DNA of 64,000 nucleotides from Azophilus sp965199705. Its GTDB lineage: Bacteria; Pseudomonadota; Gammaproteobacteria; Pseudomonadales; Azotimanducaceae. Location of the stretch: contig OZ241359.1 of NCBI GenBank assembly GCA_965199705.1, positions 2,666,001 through 2,730,000 of the forward strand, given 5' to 3'. This document shows, in pieces, positions 27,462 to 36,917 of this stretch. Both the position numbers and the translations under genes were made by a program. Numbering within the stretch: the stretch's first letter is position 1; each line of letters opens with the position of its first letter. The notes beneath the pieces were generated by a model that saw only the letters and a list, made by a program, of their open reading frames with translations, was not told the DNA's origin and searched no databases.

Positions 27462-28763
27462 ATGGCCGAAGCCGTTGACGAGACCGATCCACCGACCGGT
27501 CTGCCGAACGAGATCGACCCTCGGGAGTTCGATGGCCCGGCATTTCAGAGGGACCCCTTCCCGCTCTACAAGCGACTTCGGGACCATCACCCCCTGTTTC
27601 ATGATCGGTTCCACAATCGCTGGGTGCTGAGCCGCTATCAGGACATAGACGGCGCCTTTCAGGACAACGCCAGCTACGACCGGGCGGTTTACAAGCCGGA
27701 CGGCCCCTACCGGTTCGGCTCCACGCACGTGTTCGGCCCCAACATCCTGGAGTACGGCAACAGCCCTCGACATCGGTGGTTGCGCAACATAGTCGCCGGC
27801 CAGTTCGTCGGCAGACGCCTGCAGGACTTTCTGCCCATGGTGGCGCGCATTTGCGACGAGGTGATTGCTCGCTTTCGAGACGACGGCAGGGTAGAGCTGG
27901 TAAGCCAGTTTTCCAGCCAGGTGCCGATTCGCGTGATCTCCAACATGCTCGGCTTGCCGCGTGAAGACGAAGAAATGTTCGTCGAGTGGTATCAGGCCCT
28001 GATTGCTGGCCTCGGCTTCGGCGGCGAGCATCTCGCCCGCGGCATCGCCGCGCGCAATCAGATGTGGGACTACCTGGACCCGCTGATCGCCACCAGGTCC
28101 CGCACGCCGGGCGAGGACCTGCTTTCGCGCATCGTCTGTGCAGAACTCGACGGCAGCCGCATGAACCCGGACGAGGTGAAGGGTTTTGTGGCGTTGCTGC
28201 TGGCGGCGGGTGGCGACACCACGGACAAGGCCATCGCCAACATGTGGTTCCACATGCTCTATACGCGCCCGGACCAGTTCGCCGATGTGCGCGACGACCC
28301 GGCGCTCTGGGACCATGTCTTTACCGAGATGATGCGCTATGACCCGGTGGTGCACGCGCAGTTCCGCCACACCACGCGCGAGGTGGAGCTGCATGGCCGG
28401 GTGATTCCGGAGCGCGCCGGCATCATTCTGTATCTGGGGGCCGGCAACCGGGACGAACGGGTATTCGAGAACCCGGATGTCTTTGACATCCACCGCGCTG
28501 ACCTGCACATGGGCCGGGAAAATCGATCAGGCCGCTACAAGGACGGCAAGCCGGGCCACCTGGGATTCGGCATCGGCCAGCACTTCTGCATGGGCTATGC
28601 AATGGCGCGTCAAGAAGCGATGATCGCCTGCAGCAAGCTGATGGCGGCCATGGATTCGCCAGAGCCGGAACGGGCCAATCACCCGGGCATCAACTCACCG
28701 AACATCGACTCCGGCGGCTTTCGCTCACCGGAAGAACTCGCGCTGCGATTCAATCCCGCCTGA
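27462..28763 (+). CDS. Cytochrome P450 (intact, third of cluster)
   Basis: A 433-residue P450. I-helix LAAGGDTTDKA, ExxR in EMMRYDPVVHAQFRHTT, heme loop FGIGQHFCMGYAMARQEA with axial Cys376. ATG 27462 is preceded by AGGAG at 27450-27454, and sequence upstream in frame is not P450-like. It is followed after 10 bases by the ferredoxin, which suggests these two form the working electron-transfer pair. Confidence 0.95.
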   Translation: MAEAVDETDPPTGLPNEIDPREFDGPAFQRDPFPLYKRLRDHHPLFHDRFHNRWVLSRYQDIDGAFQDNASYDRAVYKPDGPYRFGSTHVFGPNILEYGNSPRHRWLRNIVAGQFVGRRLQDFLPMVARICDEVIARFRDDGRVELVSQFSSQVPIRVISNMLGLPREDEEMFVEWYQALIAGLGFGGEHLARGIAARNQMWDYLDPLIATRSRTPGEDLLSRIVCAELDGSRMNPDEVKGFVALLLAAGGDTTDKAIANMWFHMLYTRPDQFADVRDDPALWDHVFTEMMRYDPVVHAQFRHTTREVELHGRVIPERAGIILYLGAGNRDERVFENPDVFDIHRADLHMGRENRSGRYKDGKPGHLGFGIGQHFCMGYAMARQEAMIACSKLMAAMDSPEPERANHPGINSPNIDSGGFRSPEELALRFNPA

Positions 28764-28773
28764 GGCAGGTGCG

Positions 28774-28986
28774 GTGAAGGTACAGATCGACCAGGACAGG
28801 TGCCACAGATCCGGCGAGTGCTACTACAACCATCCCGAACTGTTCGAGATGGGGCCGGACGGCGCTCCGCAAATCCGGGAAGCGCCCGAACTGACGCCCG
28901 AAGCCAGACGCCTGCACGCCGAGCAAGCGGCTGAAGTCTGCCCCGCCGTCGCCATATCGATCATCGACCAGTCAGCCATCGACTGA
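28774..28986 (+). CDS. P450-type [3Fe-4S]/[4Fe-4S] ferredoxin
   Basis: A 70-residue ferredoxin starting at GTG 28774. The cysteine pattern CHRSGEC ... EVCP gives three ligands in the arrangement of single-cluster ferredoxins that accompany actinobacterial and proteobacterial CYPs (CxxxxxC ... CP), where the missing fourth ligand usually means a [3Fe-4S] cluster. It would pass electrons to the P450s encoded immediately upstream. No ferredoxin reductase gene is visible in the window, so reduction must come from elsewhere. Confidence 0.92.
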   Translation: MKVQIDQDRCHRSGECYYNHPELFEMGPDGAPQIREAPELTPEARRLHAEQAAEVCPAVAISIIDQSAID

Positions 28987-29010
28987 CCGGCGCAACCTGC
29001 TTGGCGGCCT

Positions 29011-30333
29011 TCATGCCGCCAATTGCTGCCGATAGGGGCGGTGGCCCTGCGCCAGCAATCCAGCTGCCAGCAATCCGGTGACAGCGGATACGAGCGCCAG
29101 GGACCAGGCCACGGCTTCGGTATCGGCAAACAGATAATCCGTGCTGATCGCCACCAGCACCGAGCCGAGACCGAGGCCGATCACATTGGCGGTGACCACA
29201 TACATGCCGGCAACCAGTCCGCGCATGTTGTTGGGGGTCACTGCCTGCATGGCGGAGGTAATCAACGCCAGAGGCATGGCGACGAAGTAGCTGCCGAGAA
29301 AGATACAGCCAAGCGCGTAGGCCGCGTCGGATTGCAGGGGCAACAGGCAGAGGCTCGCCGGCGCTGCCAGTGACGCTGCCATGGCGATGCGCAGGGTTTG
29401 GTCGCCCTGGCCGACGGCGCGAATGAAGCGAGCAATCCAGGGCCCTGACAGGACCCCGACCGACCCCGCGATCAGGGCGATGGGGCCGTAGTAGCGGCCG
29501 GTCTGAATTTCATCCCAACCATGCACACGCATCATGATCGCCGGCACCCAGCCTTGCAGGCCGTAGAGGCTGATAATCAAGCAGGGCGCGCCGACAAGCA
29601 GGGCCAGATAGATGCGCCAGTGCCGCGTGAGGAATTGCGCCACCTCGCGCCAGGGCGGCGCCTCGATCCGCTCCCGATTCTGCCGCACTGGTTCGCGCAC
29701 GCTCAGCAGCAGGGCGGCGATGGCAAAGCCCGGCAGGCCGACGGCGATGAAGGTGAACTGCCAGGGGGCCAGCTCGCCGATCAGCGGCAGGTTGATCTGG
29801 CCGATGCTTGCTGTCCACTCCAGCACCTCTGCCCCGGCAATCAGGGCGATGCCGGCGCCAAGATACGGCCCCATCAGATAGACGCTGATCGGCAGCGGCA
29901 GCTTTTCCGGGCGAAAGTAGTCCGAGAGCACAGACCAGGCCGCCGGCGTCAGGGTCGCCTCGCCAGCGCCAAGGCCGAGGCGGGCAGCGAACAGTTGCGG
30001 ATAGGTTCTGGAAAGCCCGCAGGCGATGGTGGCGCTGCTCCAGAACAGAAGACCGCCGATCATGATGACCACTCGGTTGTAGCCATCGACCAGACGCCCT
30101 ACGGGAACGCTCATGGCCACATAGGTCAGGACAAAGGCGGCGCCCTGCAGCAGGCCGATCTGGGTGTCGCTGATGTCAAGGTCCGCACGAATCGGTTCGA
30201 CCAGCAGGTTGAGCACCTGGCGGTCGAGCATGGAGAAGGTGTAGGCGAGCAGCAGTACACCGGTAACGTACCAGCCATAGGCCGGATTCGGCCAGGCGGC
30301 TGAGCCGACCGGCGCCGGCCCGGACGCCGACAA
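29011..30333 (-). CDS. MFS transporter (spinster-like)
   Basis: A 440-residue, 12-helix major facilitator. It begins with a YVTGVLLLAYTFSMLDRQVLN segment typical of spinster-type and related MFS proteins in hydrophobic-compound catabolic clusters, followed by the motif A region SVPVGRLVDGYNRVVIM and GEATLTPAAWSVLSDYF. It is convergent with the ferredoxin gene (24-base gap). It may import the substrate or export intermediates of the P450 cluster; this is inference from position. Confidence 0.85.
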   Translation of the reverse strand: MSASGPAPVGSAAWPNPAYGWYVTGVLLLAYTFSMLDRQVLNLLVEPIRADLDISDTQIGLLQGAAFVLTYVAMSVPVGRLVDGYNRVVIMIGGLLFWSSATIACGLSRTYPQLFAARLGLGAGEATLTPAAWSVLSDYFRPEKLPLPISVYLMGPYLGAGIALIAGAEVLEWTASIGQINLPLIGELAPWQFTFIAVGLPGFAIAALLLSVREPVRQNRERIEAPPWREVAQFLTRHWRIYLALLVGAPCLIISLYGLQGWVPAIMMRVHGWDEIQTGRYYGPIALIAGSVGVLSGPWIARFIRAVGQGDQTLRIAMAASLAAPASLCLLPLQSDAAYALGCIFLGSYFVAMPLALITSAMQAVTPNNMRGLVAGMYVVTANVIGLGLGSVLVAISTDYLFADTEAVAWSLALVSAVTGLLAAGLLAQGHRPYRQQLAA

Positions 30334-30377
30334 GCGCTTGGCGGGTGCGATGCCTGCCGTCCGACAGCGCTGCCGGA

Positions 30378-31034
30378 TCAGTCCGCGCCGGGTGACCTGG
30401 GCGCGCCGAGCGGCCTGTCTTCCCCGGATGTCTGCGCCAGCGTCATGTCGTGAATCTGCCAGCCAATGCCGGGGACATATCGCACCTCATCGTGGTAGGT
30501 GCCAAAGTACAGCCAGACACTGTCTTCGCGCGCGTGCCAGGCTTGCAGATAGCTCTGCATTTGCGCTTCGCCAGCCACCGGCTCGCCGTTTTCGCCCTGC
30601 TGCAGCCGGTCCAGCGTTACCAACTGGCTGCCGATCAGGTGCTGCGTAGCCACATAGGGGCCGAGCGCATCCAGCACCACATCGAGCCAGGCGTCCGGCC
30701 CGAAGGATTCCAGTTGCACTTCGCCATCGGATGTAGCGCGGATGCGGGCGTCCGGCGTGAATATCTCGTGATAGATGGCCCGCCCTTCGGCGATACTCGC
30801 TTCGGTGTTCTCGCCGATTCGATCCGTGGCGTGGGCGTAGCGTCGGCGCAGGTACTCGATCTGCTGGATCGCCAGTGCGGTGGCGGCAGAGGATTCGGCC
30901 ATGATCTGTCTCCCTGAGAGTTCGGTTGCCGAGTCGGCTGGTTCGTTCGTTTCGCAGCCCGCGACCATCCAGGCCGCGCCCACGACCAGCGCCAGCCTGA
31001 ACATACGCATCAAATCGGCGACTGGCGGCGTCAA
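30378..31034 (-). CDS. Predicted lipoprotein with SnoaL-like (NTF2-fold) domain
   Basis: A 218-residue protein with signal sequence FRLALVVGAAWMVAGC (lipobox VAGC) followed by an acidic mature N-terminus. The body resembles the polyketide-cyclase/dehydratase SnoaL-like NTF2 fold: IQQIEYLRRRYAHATD, then YHEIFTPDARIRA, and a C-terminal strand region DSVWLYFGTYHDEVRYVPG. Its GTG/ATG start at 31034 overlaps the SDR stop by 4 bases; a better signal-peptide start may be 31010. Its role is unknown; SnoaL-like proteins often accompany SDR and P450 genes in lipid catabolism. Confidence 0.7.
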   Translation of the reverse strand: MTPPVADLMRMFRLALVVGAAWMVAGCETNEPADSATELSGRQIMAESSAATALAIQQIEYLRRRYAHATDRIGENTEASIAEGRAIYHEIFTPDARIRATSDGEVQLESFGPDAWLDVVLDALGPYVATQHLIGSQLVTLDRLQQGENGEPVAGEAQMQSYLQAWHAREDSVWLYFGTYHDEVRYVPGIGWQIHDMTLAQTSGEDRPLGAPRSPGAD

Positions 31035-31867
31035 AGACCCGACTTGCCGGCTTCCCGGATCATCGGTTCATACTCATCAAAGGCCGGCGGATTGGCGGTA
31101 GAGCCGGTGGTCGTGCCAGCGTCGGTGGTAAGCGTGTGGCCGCTGGTATAGCCGGATTCATCGCTGGCCAACCACAAGGCAGCGTTGGCAACATCTTCGG
31201 CCAACCCCGGCCGCCCCTTGAGTGGCGACGACTCGGCCAGCCGCTGCTTGGTTTCCTCGATGGCTGTCGGATGGCCGGCGGTGACATTGGCCACCATCGC
31301 CGTGGCCATGCCGGCAGGCGAGATGCAGTTCACCCGAATGCCGAACCTGCAAAGTTCTGCGGCAGCACTCTTGGTGAGGCCGACGACGCCGTGCTTGGCA
31401 ACGGTGTACGTGTGCGGCCCCAGACCGCCGAGGATGCCGGCAGTACTCGACATGCTGACGATAGAGCCGGACCCCTGCGGCTTCATCACGCGAGCCGCAT
31501 GTTTGACGCCATAGAAAACGCCGTTCAGCAATATGTCCAGCGTTGCCTTCCACTCCGCCGTCGGCGTGGTGTCGATGGGGCCAACCGCGCCAATGATGCC
31601 GGCATTGTTGAACATCACGTCCAGCTTGCCGAAAGCCGCCACCGCGCCATCCACCAGCGCCGCAATGTCGTCTTCGGACGTGACATCACAACGTATGAAC
31701 CGGGCCTTGTCGCCGAGCTCCTCGGCAATGGCAGCCCCGGCTTCGGTCTGAATGTCGCCGAGCATGACACGGGCGCCCTCGGCGACGAACAGCCGCGCCG
31801 CAGCCGCCCCAAAACCACTTGACGCGCCCGTAATGGCCGCAACCTTGCCTTCGAGTCTTGCTCCCAT
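31031..31867 (-). CDS. Short-chain dehydrogenase/reductase (SDR)
   Basis: NAD(P)-dependent oxidoreductase of 278 residues. The cofactor motif is TGASSGFG, followed by NNAG in DVMFNNAGIIG, catalytic Ser in VSMSSTAG, and YTVAKHG for the Tyr-Lys pair. ATG 31867 is chosen because GGGGGAG lies five bases upstream on the minus strand; the frame extends 8 codons further without SDR similarity. It probably oxidises a hydroxyl introduced by one of the P450s, by context. Confidence 0.92.
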   Translation of the reverse strand: MGARLEGKVAAITGASSGFGAAAARLFVAEGARVMLGDIQTEAGAAIAEELGDKARFIRCDVTSEDDIAALVDGAVAAFGKLDVMFNNAGIIGAVGPIDTTPTAEWKATLDILLNGVFYGVKHAARVMKPQGSGSIVSMSSTAGILGGLGPHTYTVAKHGVVGLTKSAAAELCRFGIRVNCISPAGMATAMVANVTAGHPTAIEETKQRLAESSPLKGRPGLAEDVANAALWLASDESGYTSGHTLTTDAGTTTGSTANPPAFDEYEPMIREAGKSGL

Positions 31868-31938
31868 ACCACTCCCCCACGAGTTCACCAAGAATGAGGT
31901 CGGCTATGTTCCGCAACCGGGCTGCAAAGGTCAATGTC

Positions 31939-31967
31939 ATGTCACCCATCCACGGCTGCGGTATATT
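31939..31967 (+). promoter_or_regulatory. Candidate sigma-70 promoter of purM
   Basis: ATGTCA (31939-31944; 4 of 6 matches to the -35 consensus), a 17-base spacer, and TATATT (31962-31967; 5 of 6 to the -10 consensus). Transcription would start near 31974, about 45 bases before the purM ATG. A TTGACA at 31966 has no matching -10. Confidence 0.4.
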
Positions 31968-32018
31968 GACAAGGGTTGCCACACGACAGTGACGCGCACA
32001 AGCGAGAGACTGGTTCCC

Positions 32019-33044
32019 ATGACCGAGGCGATGACCTACAAGGCAGCCGGCGTCGACGTTGACGCCGGCAGCGAGTTGATCCGGCGCATTGCGCCCGCCT
32101 GCCGCGCCACCCACCGCCCCGAGACCCTCTCCGGCCTCGGCGGATTCGCCGCCTTGAGCGAGATTCCGGCTGGCTATCGACAGCCCGTTCTGGTGGCCGG
32201 CACGGATGGCGTGGGCACCAAGCTGAAACTGGCCATCGACCAGGGCGCCCACGCTGGCATCGGCCAGGATCTCGTGGCGATGTGCGCCAATGATGTTCTG
32301 GTCACCGGCGCTGAACCCTTCCTGTTTCTGGACTACTTCGCCACCGGTCGGCTCAACGTGGAGGTAGCGGAAGTGGTGGTCAAGGGCATTGCGGCTGCCT
32401 GCCAGCTCGCCGGATGCGCATTGGCGGGCGGCGAAACCGCCGAGATGCCGGGCTTCTACGCGGCGGGCGACTATGATGTCGCCGGTTTCTGTCTCGGCGT
32501 CGTCGAGCGAGACCGCATCATTGATGGCAGCCGTCTGGCCGTGGGTGACGCGCTGATCGGCCTGCACGCTTCCGGCCCGCATTCAAACGGCTACTCTCTG
32601 ATCCGCCGGATCCTGGAACGCGAGGCGCCGACGCCACAGGTGGCGGAGGCCTTGCTGGCGCCGACTCGCATCTATGTGCGCGCGGTGCACAGCCTCCTAT
32701 CCGAGCATTCGCTGCACGGCATCGCCCATATCACCGGCGGCGGCCTGACCGACAATGCGCCGCGCATGTTTGCATCGCGTCCCGAGCTGGCGGCCCTGAT
32801 CGACACGGACGCATGGCCGAGGCCGGATGTGTTCCGGTGGCTTCAGGCAGCGGGCAACATCGAGGAAGCGGAGATGCTGCGCACCTTCAATTGCGGCATC
32901 GGAATGCTGCTTTGCCTGCCACAGAGCCAGGCCTCGAAGGCCCTGAAGCGATTGCGTCAAGCCGGCGAGCGCGCCAGCCGGGTCGGCCGGGTCGTCGCCG
33001 CCGACAGCCGCCCCCAATCCGGTCAGATCCTGCTCGGGGCTTGA
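32019..33044 (+). CDS. purM: Phosphoribosylformylglycinamidine cyclo-ligase
   Basis: Step five of purine synthesis: ATP-dependent ring closure of FGAM to AIR. 341 residues, normal length. Begins MTYKAAGVDVDAG and contains the family segments GTDGVGTKLKLA, CANDVLVTGAEPFLFLDYFA, GGETAEMPGFY and HITGGGLTDN. The ATG at 32019 is chosen over a long upstream extension that has no PurM similarity. The next gene (dcd) is convergent; purN, often the partner of purM, is not adjacent. Confidence 0.96.
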   Translation: MTEAMTYKAAGVDVDAGSELIRRIAPACRATHRPETLSGLGGFAALSEIPAGYRQPVLVAGTDGVGTKLKLAIDQGAHAGIGQDLVAMCANDVLVTGAEPFLFLDYFATGRLNVEVAEVVVKGIAAACQLAGCALAGGETAEMPGFYAAGDYDVAGFCLGVVERDRIIDGSRLAVGDALIGLHASGPHSNGYSLIRRILEREAPTPQVAEALLAPTRIYVRAVHSLLSEHSLHGIAHITGGGLTDNAPRMFASRPELAALIDTDAWPRPDVFRWLQAAGNIEEAEMLRTFNCGIGMLLCLPQSQASKALKRLRQAGERASRVGRVVAADSRPQSGQILLGA

Positions 33045-33071
33045 CCGGCAAATCGGGCTGCGTCTGCCACC

Positions 33072-33632
33072 TCAGGGTTTCGGCAGCGTCACGCCCACCT
33101 GTCCCTGGTATTTGCCGGCCCTGTCCCGGTAGCTGATCCGGCAGCGCTCGTCGGACTGGAAGAACAGCATTTGCGCGGCCCCTTCGTTGGCGTAGATCTT
33201 GGCCGGCAAGGTGGTGGTGTTGGAGAATTCCAGGGTGACATTGCCCTCCCATTCCGGTTCCAGCGGGGTGACGTTGACGATGATGCCGCAGCGGGCGTAG
33301 GTGGACTTGCCGACGCAGATGGTGAGTACGTCAGCCGGAATACGGAAGTACTCGACGGTGGAAGCCAGCGCGAACGAATTGGGCGGGATGACGCAGACTG
33401 GGCCGGAGACATCCACGAAACTGCGCTCATCAAAGGCTTTCGGGTCCACCACCGCCGAATGCAGATTGGTGAATACCTTGAAGTTCTCCGCGCAACGCAC
33501 ATCGTAGCCATAGCTGGACACGCCGTAGGAGATCACCTTGCCGGTCTCCGTGCTGCGAACCTGCTGCGCCTCGAAAGGCTCGATCATGCCGGCAGCCGCC
33601 TGCTCGACAATCCAGCGGTCCGACTTCAGCAT
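33072..33632 (-). CDS. dcd: dCTP deaminase
   Basis: Converts dCTP to dUTP for thymidylate synthesis. 186 residues from the ATG at 33632 (MLKSDRWIVEQ). Family landmarks: ISYGVSSYGYDVR, the GKSTYARCGIIVN segment with the conserved Ser-x-x-Ala-Arg core, WEGNVTLEFSN and ANEGAAQMLFF. It lies 31 bases downstream of mrp/apbC on the same strand, an arrangement common in Pseudomonas relatives. Confidence 0.95.
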   Translation of the reverse strand: MLKSDRWIVEQAAAGMIEPFEAQQVRSTETGKVISYGVSSYGYDVRCAENFKVFTNLHSAVVDPKAFDERSFVDVSGPVCVIPPNSFALASTVEYFRIPADVLTICVGKSTYARCGIIVNVTPLEPEWEGNVTLEFSNTTTLPAKIYANEGAAQMLFFQSDERCRISYRDRAGKYQGQVGVTLPKP

Positions 33633-33663
33633 TTCGACGCCGTGACAAGCGGTGACACGCGGG

Positions 33664-34686
33664 CTACTCGTCCGCCATGGTAATTTCCGGCGCGGGCGCC
33701 TTGTTCTGGCCCCAGATCCGCGCCGCCATGTGTCGGGCAATGTCACGATAGAGCAACGCATTGGCGCCGTCCGGCGACGCCGCCACTGTAGGCCGGCCGC
33801 CATCCGCCTCGGCGCGAATGGCCGGCGCCAGCGGCAGGGCGCCGAGCATGGGCGTGGCGTACTCTTCGGCTACCCGGGCGCCGCCACCTGTATCAAAAAC
33901 AGGGGTCTCCTGGCCGCAGCCTGGACAGGCGAAATAGCTCATGTTTTCGATGATGCCAAGAACCGGCACCTCCACCTTGGCAAACATTTCGATTGCCTTG
34001 CGTGCATCCAGCAAGGCGATGTCCTGCGGCGTGGTCACGATCACCGCTCCGGAGAGCGGGGCCTTTTGCGACAGGGTGAGTTGAATGTCGCCGGTGCCGG
34101 GCGGCATATCGACTATCAGATAGTCCAGCCTGCCCCAATCCGTCTGCCCGAGCAGTTGCTGCAATGCGCCCGTGGCCATGGGGCCGCGCCAGACCATCGG
34201 CGTGCGCTCATCGGCCAGAAAACTCATCGACATGGCCTTGACGCCGTGAGATTTTATGGGGACCAGCCAGCGACTGCCGTCACGTTCGCTGACTTCCGGG
34301 CGCTGCCCCGCCGCGACTCCCAGCATCATGCCCTGACTCGGGCCGTAGATGTCGGCGTCCAGAAGCCCCACCGCAGCGCCTTCCCGAGCCAGCGCCAGGG
34401 CGAGGTTGACAGCCGCTGTGGACTTGCCGACGCCGCCCTTGCCGGACGCTACCGCCAGCAGGTGCCCGACCTGCCCGAATCCGCGCCCGGGCGGCGCCCG
34501 AAAGTCCAGCTGCAAGGTTACGGCAGCATTCAGAAACTGGCCGAGTCGTCGCTGCAGATCCGCGGCCAGCCCGGCGGCGGGATAGCCCAGGGTGACTGCT
34601 ACGGAATCGCCGCGAGCACGAATGTCTGCGCCCAGGCTATCCCAGGCGCGGCCAAGATAAGGATCCTCGAAAGCGCCCGGATTCAC
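33664..34686 (-). CDS. apbC: Iron-sulfur cluster carrier ATPase Mrp/ApbC
   Basis: Deviant Walker P-loop NTPase that carries and transfers Fe-S clusters. 340 residues: an N-terminal MIP18-like region, the deviant Walker A VASGKGGVGKST, DADIYGPSQG, VIVDMPPGTGD (Walker B), and CPGC, the paired cysteines binding the bridging cluster. It is divergent from metG, the classic mrp-metG pairing. The protein may mature the several Fe-S proteins in this window (Rnf, Nth, DinG). Confidence 0.94.
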   Translation of the reverse strand: MNPGAFEDPYLGRAWDSLGADIRARGDSVAVTLGYPAAGLAADLQRRLGQFLNAAVTLQLDFRAPPGRGFGQVGHLLAVASGKGGVGKSTAAVNLALALAREGAAVGLLDADIYGPSQGMMLGVAAGQRPEVSERDGSRWLVPIKSHGVKAMSMSFLADERTPMVWRGPMATGALQQLLGQTDWGRLDYLIVDMPPGTGDIQLTLSQKAPLSGAVIVTTPQDIALLDARKAIEMFAKVEVPVLGIIENMSYFACPGCGQETPVFDTGGGARVAEEYATPMLGALPLAPAIRAEADGGRPTVAASPDGANALLYRDIARHMAARIWGQNKAPAPEITMADE

Positions 34687-34912
34687 GGCGCTTCTGGTCC
34701 AGGCCAGCCCGCCCGGACATGAAGCCGGGGCGCTGCCCGGAAAGGCTGGTGTTGCGCGTTGTTCAATGCTTGCCTATCCGTGACCAGGCGCCATCCCGAG
34801 AACAGGCCGCGCTGGCCGGAGTTCAGGGTTTCCGAGGCGTGATGCAGCGGTGCATTATAGGGCTGCCCCGGCCATGCGGTATAGTGCGCCCTCGCTTCCG
34901 CCAAGCCCTGCC

Positions 34913-36913
34913 ATGACCCGAAAGATCCTGGTTACGAGCGCCCTGCCCTACGCCAACGGCCCCATCCATCTTGGCCACCTGTTCGAGGCCATTCAGACCG
35001 ACATCTGGGTGCGCTTTCAGAAGATGCGCGGCCATCAATGCCTCTATGTGAGCGCCGACGACACGCATGGCACTGGCACCATGCTGAACGCGGAAAAAGC
35101 CGGACAGACTCCGGAAGCATTCATCGCTGCGCTGCGCGCCGAGCACTTGCGCGACTTCAGGGCGTTCGGCATCCAGCATGACAACTACGACTCCACGCAT
35201 TCCGAAGAAAACCGCAAGCTCTCCGAGCTGATCTTTTCCCGCCTGCAAGCCGCCGGGCTGATCTTCGTGCAGCCAGTAGCGCAACTGCATGACCCGGAGC
35301 GGGGGATGTTTCTCGCAGACCGCTTCGTCAAGGGCAGTTGCCCGGTCTGTCAGGCGCCAGATCAGTATGGCGACAACTGCGACGCCTGCGGCGCCACCTA
35401 TGATGCGACGCAACTCGGCGCCCCGCGCTCGCTGCTGTCGGATGCGACGCCCGAAGTGCGTCAATCCGATCACTACTTCTTTGACCTGCCGCAGCACACC
35501 GACATGTTGACCGAGTGGACCCGCTCGGACGCCGTGCAGCCGGAAGTTGCCAACAAGCTCAGCGAGTGGCTGGATAGCGGGCTGAAACCCTGGGACATTT
35601 CCCGCGATGCGCCCTACTTCGGGTTCCGTATCCCCGGCGCCGAAGACAAGTACTTCTACGTCTGGATGGATGCGCCGGTCGGCTACATGGCAAGCTTCCA
35701 GCGGCTGACGCAGCGTCGGGACGATCTCGATTTCGACGCCTTCTGGCAAACCGACAGCGACGCCGAACTGCATCACTTCATCGGCAAGGATATCGTCAAC
35801 TTTCACACCCTGTTCTGGCCCGCCATGCTTGAGTCAGCCGGATTCCGCAAGCCGACCCGCGTGCATACGCACGGTTTCATCACGGTGAATGGCGAGAAGA
35901 TGTCGAAGTCGCGCGGCACCTTCATCGAGGCAGCCACCTACCTGCAACATCTGGATCCGGAGTGCCTGCGCTACTACTACGCCACCAAGCTGAACGGCAC
36001 GGTGGACGATCACGACATCAACCTTGATGACTTTGTTCAGCGCGTCAATACGGACCTGGTCGGCAAGGTGGTGAACATTGCCAGCCGCTGCGCCGGCTTC
36101 ATCGGCCGCCACTTCAACGGCGAACTTTCCCCGGCTCTGCACGACCAGCGCCTCTGGCAGGAGGCAGCCGAAGCCGGGGACGAGATGGCCAGGCGCTACG
36201 AGGCCGGAAGCTACTCGCGAGTGGTTCGGGAAGTCTGCCGGCTGGCGGATCTCGCCAACCAGTACATCGCCGAACAGGCGCCCTGGCAGGGAATCCGCGA
36301 CCCGGACAAGGCAGGCGAGGTGCAAGCGGTCTGCACCCAGGGAATCAACCTGTTCCGGCTATTGATGATCTACCTGACGCCGGTGCTGCCAGACGTCTCC
36401 GCCAAGGCAGCCGCTTTTCTGAATGTCGCGCCCTTCGCCTGGAACGACCTGGAGCAGCCCCTGCTCGGCACGCGCATCAACGCCTACGAACCCCTGTTCA
36501 CCCGGATGGAGCGCAAGGCCGTTACCCGGCTGGTGGACGCCTCGCGGGAAAACAGCGGCAACGGCTCGAGCGAGGCGCCAGCAACCGATGTCATCTCCTT
36601 CGATACGTTCGCGCAGATTGAACTCAAGGTTGCCCGGGTAACGGCGGCAGAAGCCGTACAGGACGCCGACAAGCTGTTGCGCCTGCAGCTGGACCTGGGC
36701 GACGAGCAGCGTCAGGTGCTGGCGGGAATCAAGTCCGCCTACGCGCCAGCGCAATTGGTTGACAGGCTTGTTGTCGTCGTGGCCAACCTGGCGCCGCGCA
36801 AGATGCGTTTCGGCGTATCCGAAGGCATGGTGCTGGCCGCCGGTCCAGGCGGCGAAGAGGTCTTCCTGTTGAGCCCGGATTCGGGCGCAAAGCCAGGCAT
36901 GATCGTCCGGTAG
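34913..36913 (+). CDS. metG: Methionyl-tRNA synthetase
   Basis: Charges tRNA-Met. 666 residues. The class I HIGH-type motif is PIHLGHL, the KMSKS motif is GEKMSKSRG, and the zinc knuckle has two pairs of cysteines (CPVC ... CDAC). The C-terminal tRNA-binding (EMAP-II-like) domain starts around IELKVARVTAAE. ATG 34913 gives the normal MTRKILVTSALPYANG start. A TATAGT hexamer at 34880-34885 may be its -10 box. Five bases separate it from rnfA. Confidence 0.97.
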   Translation: MTRKILVTSALPYANGPIHLGHLFEAIQTDIWVRFQKMRGHQCLYVSADDTHGTGTMLNAEKAGQTPEAFIAALRAEHLRDFRAFGIQHDNYDSTHSEENRKLSELIFSRLQAAGLIFVQPVAQLHDPERGMFLADRFVKGSCPVCQAPDQYGDNCDACGATYDATQLGAPRSLLSDATPEVRQSDHYFFDLPQHTDMLTEWTRSDAVQPEVANKLSEWLDSGLKPWDISRDAPYFGFRIPGAEDKYFYVWMDAPVGYMASFQRLTQRRDDLDFDAFWQTDSDAELHHFIGKDIVNFHTLFWPAMLESAGFRKPTRVHTHGFITVNGEKMSKSRGTFIEAATYLQHLDPECLRYYYATKLNGTVDDHDINLDDFVQRVNTDLVGKVVNIASRCAGFIGRHFNGELSPALHDQRLWQEAAEAGDEMARRYEAGSYSRVVREVCRLADLANQYIAEQAPWQGIRDPDKAGEVQAVCTQGINLFRLLMIYLTPVLPDVSAKAAAFLNVAPFAWNDLEQPLLGTRINAYEPLFTRMERKAVTRLVDASRENSGNGSSEAPATDVISFDTFAQIELKVARVTAAEAVQDADKLLRLQLDLGDEQRQVLAGIKSAYAPAQLVDRLVVVVANLAPRKMRFGVSEGMVLAAGPGGEEVFLLSPDSGAKPGMIVR

Positions 36914-36917
36914 CCGA

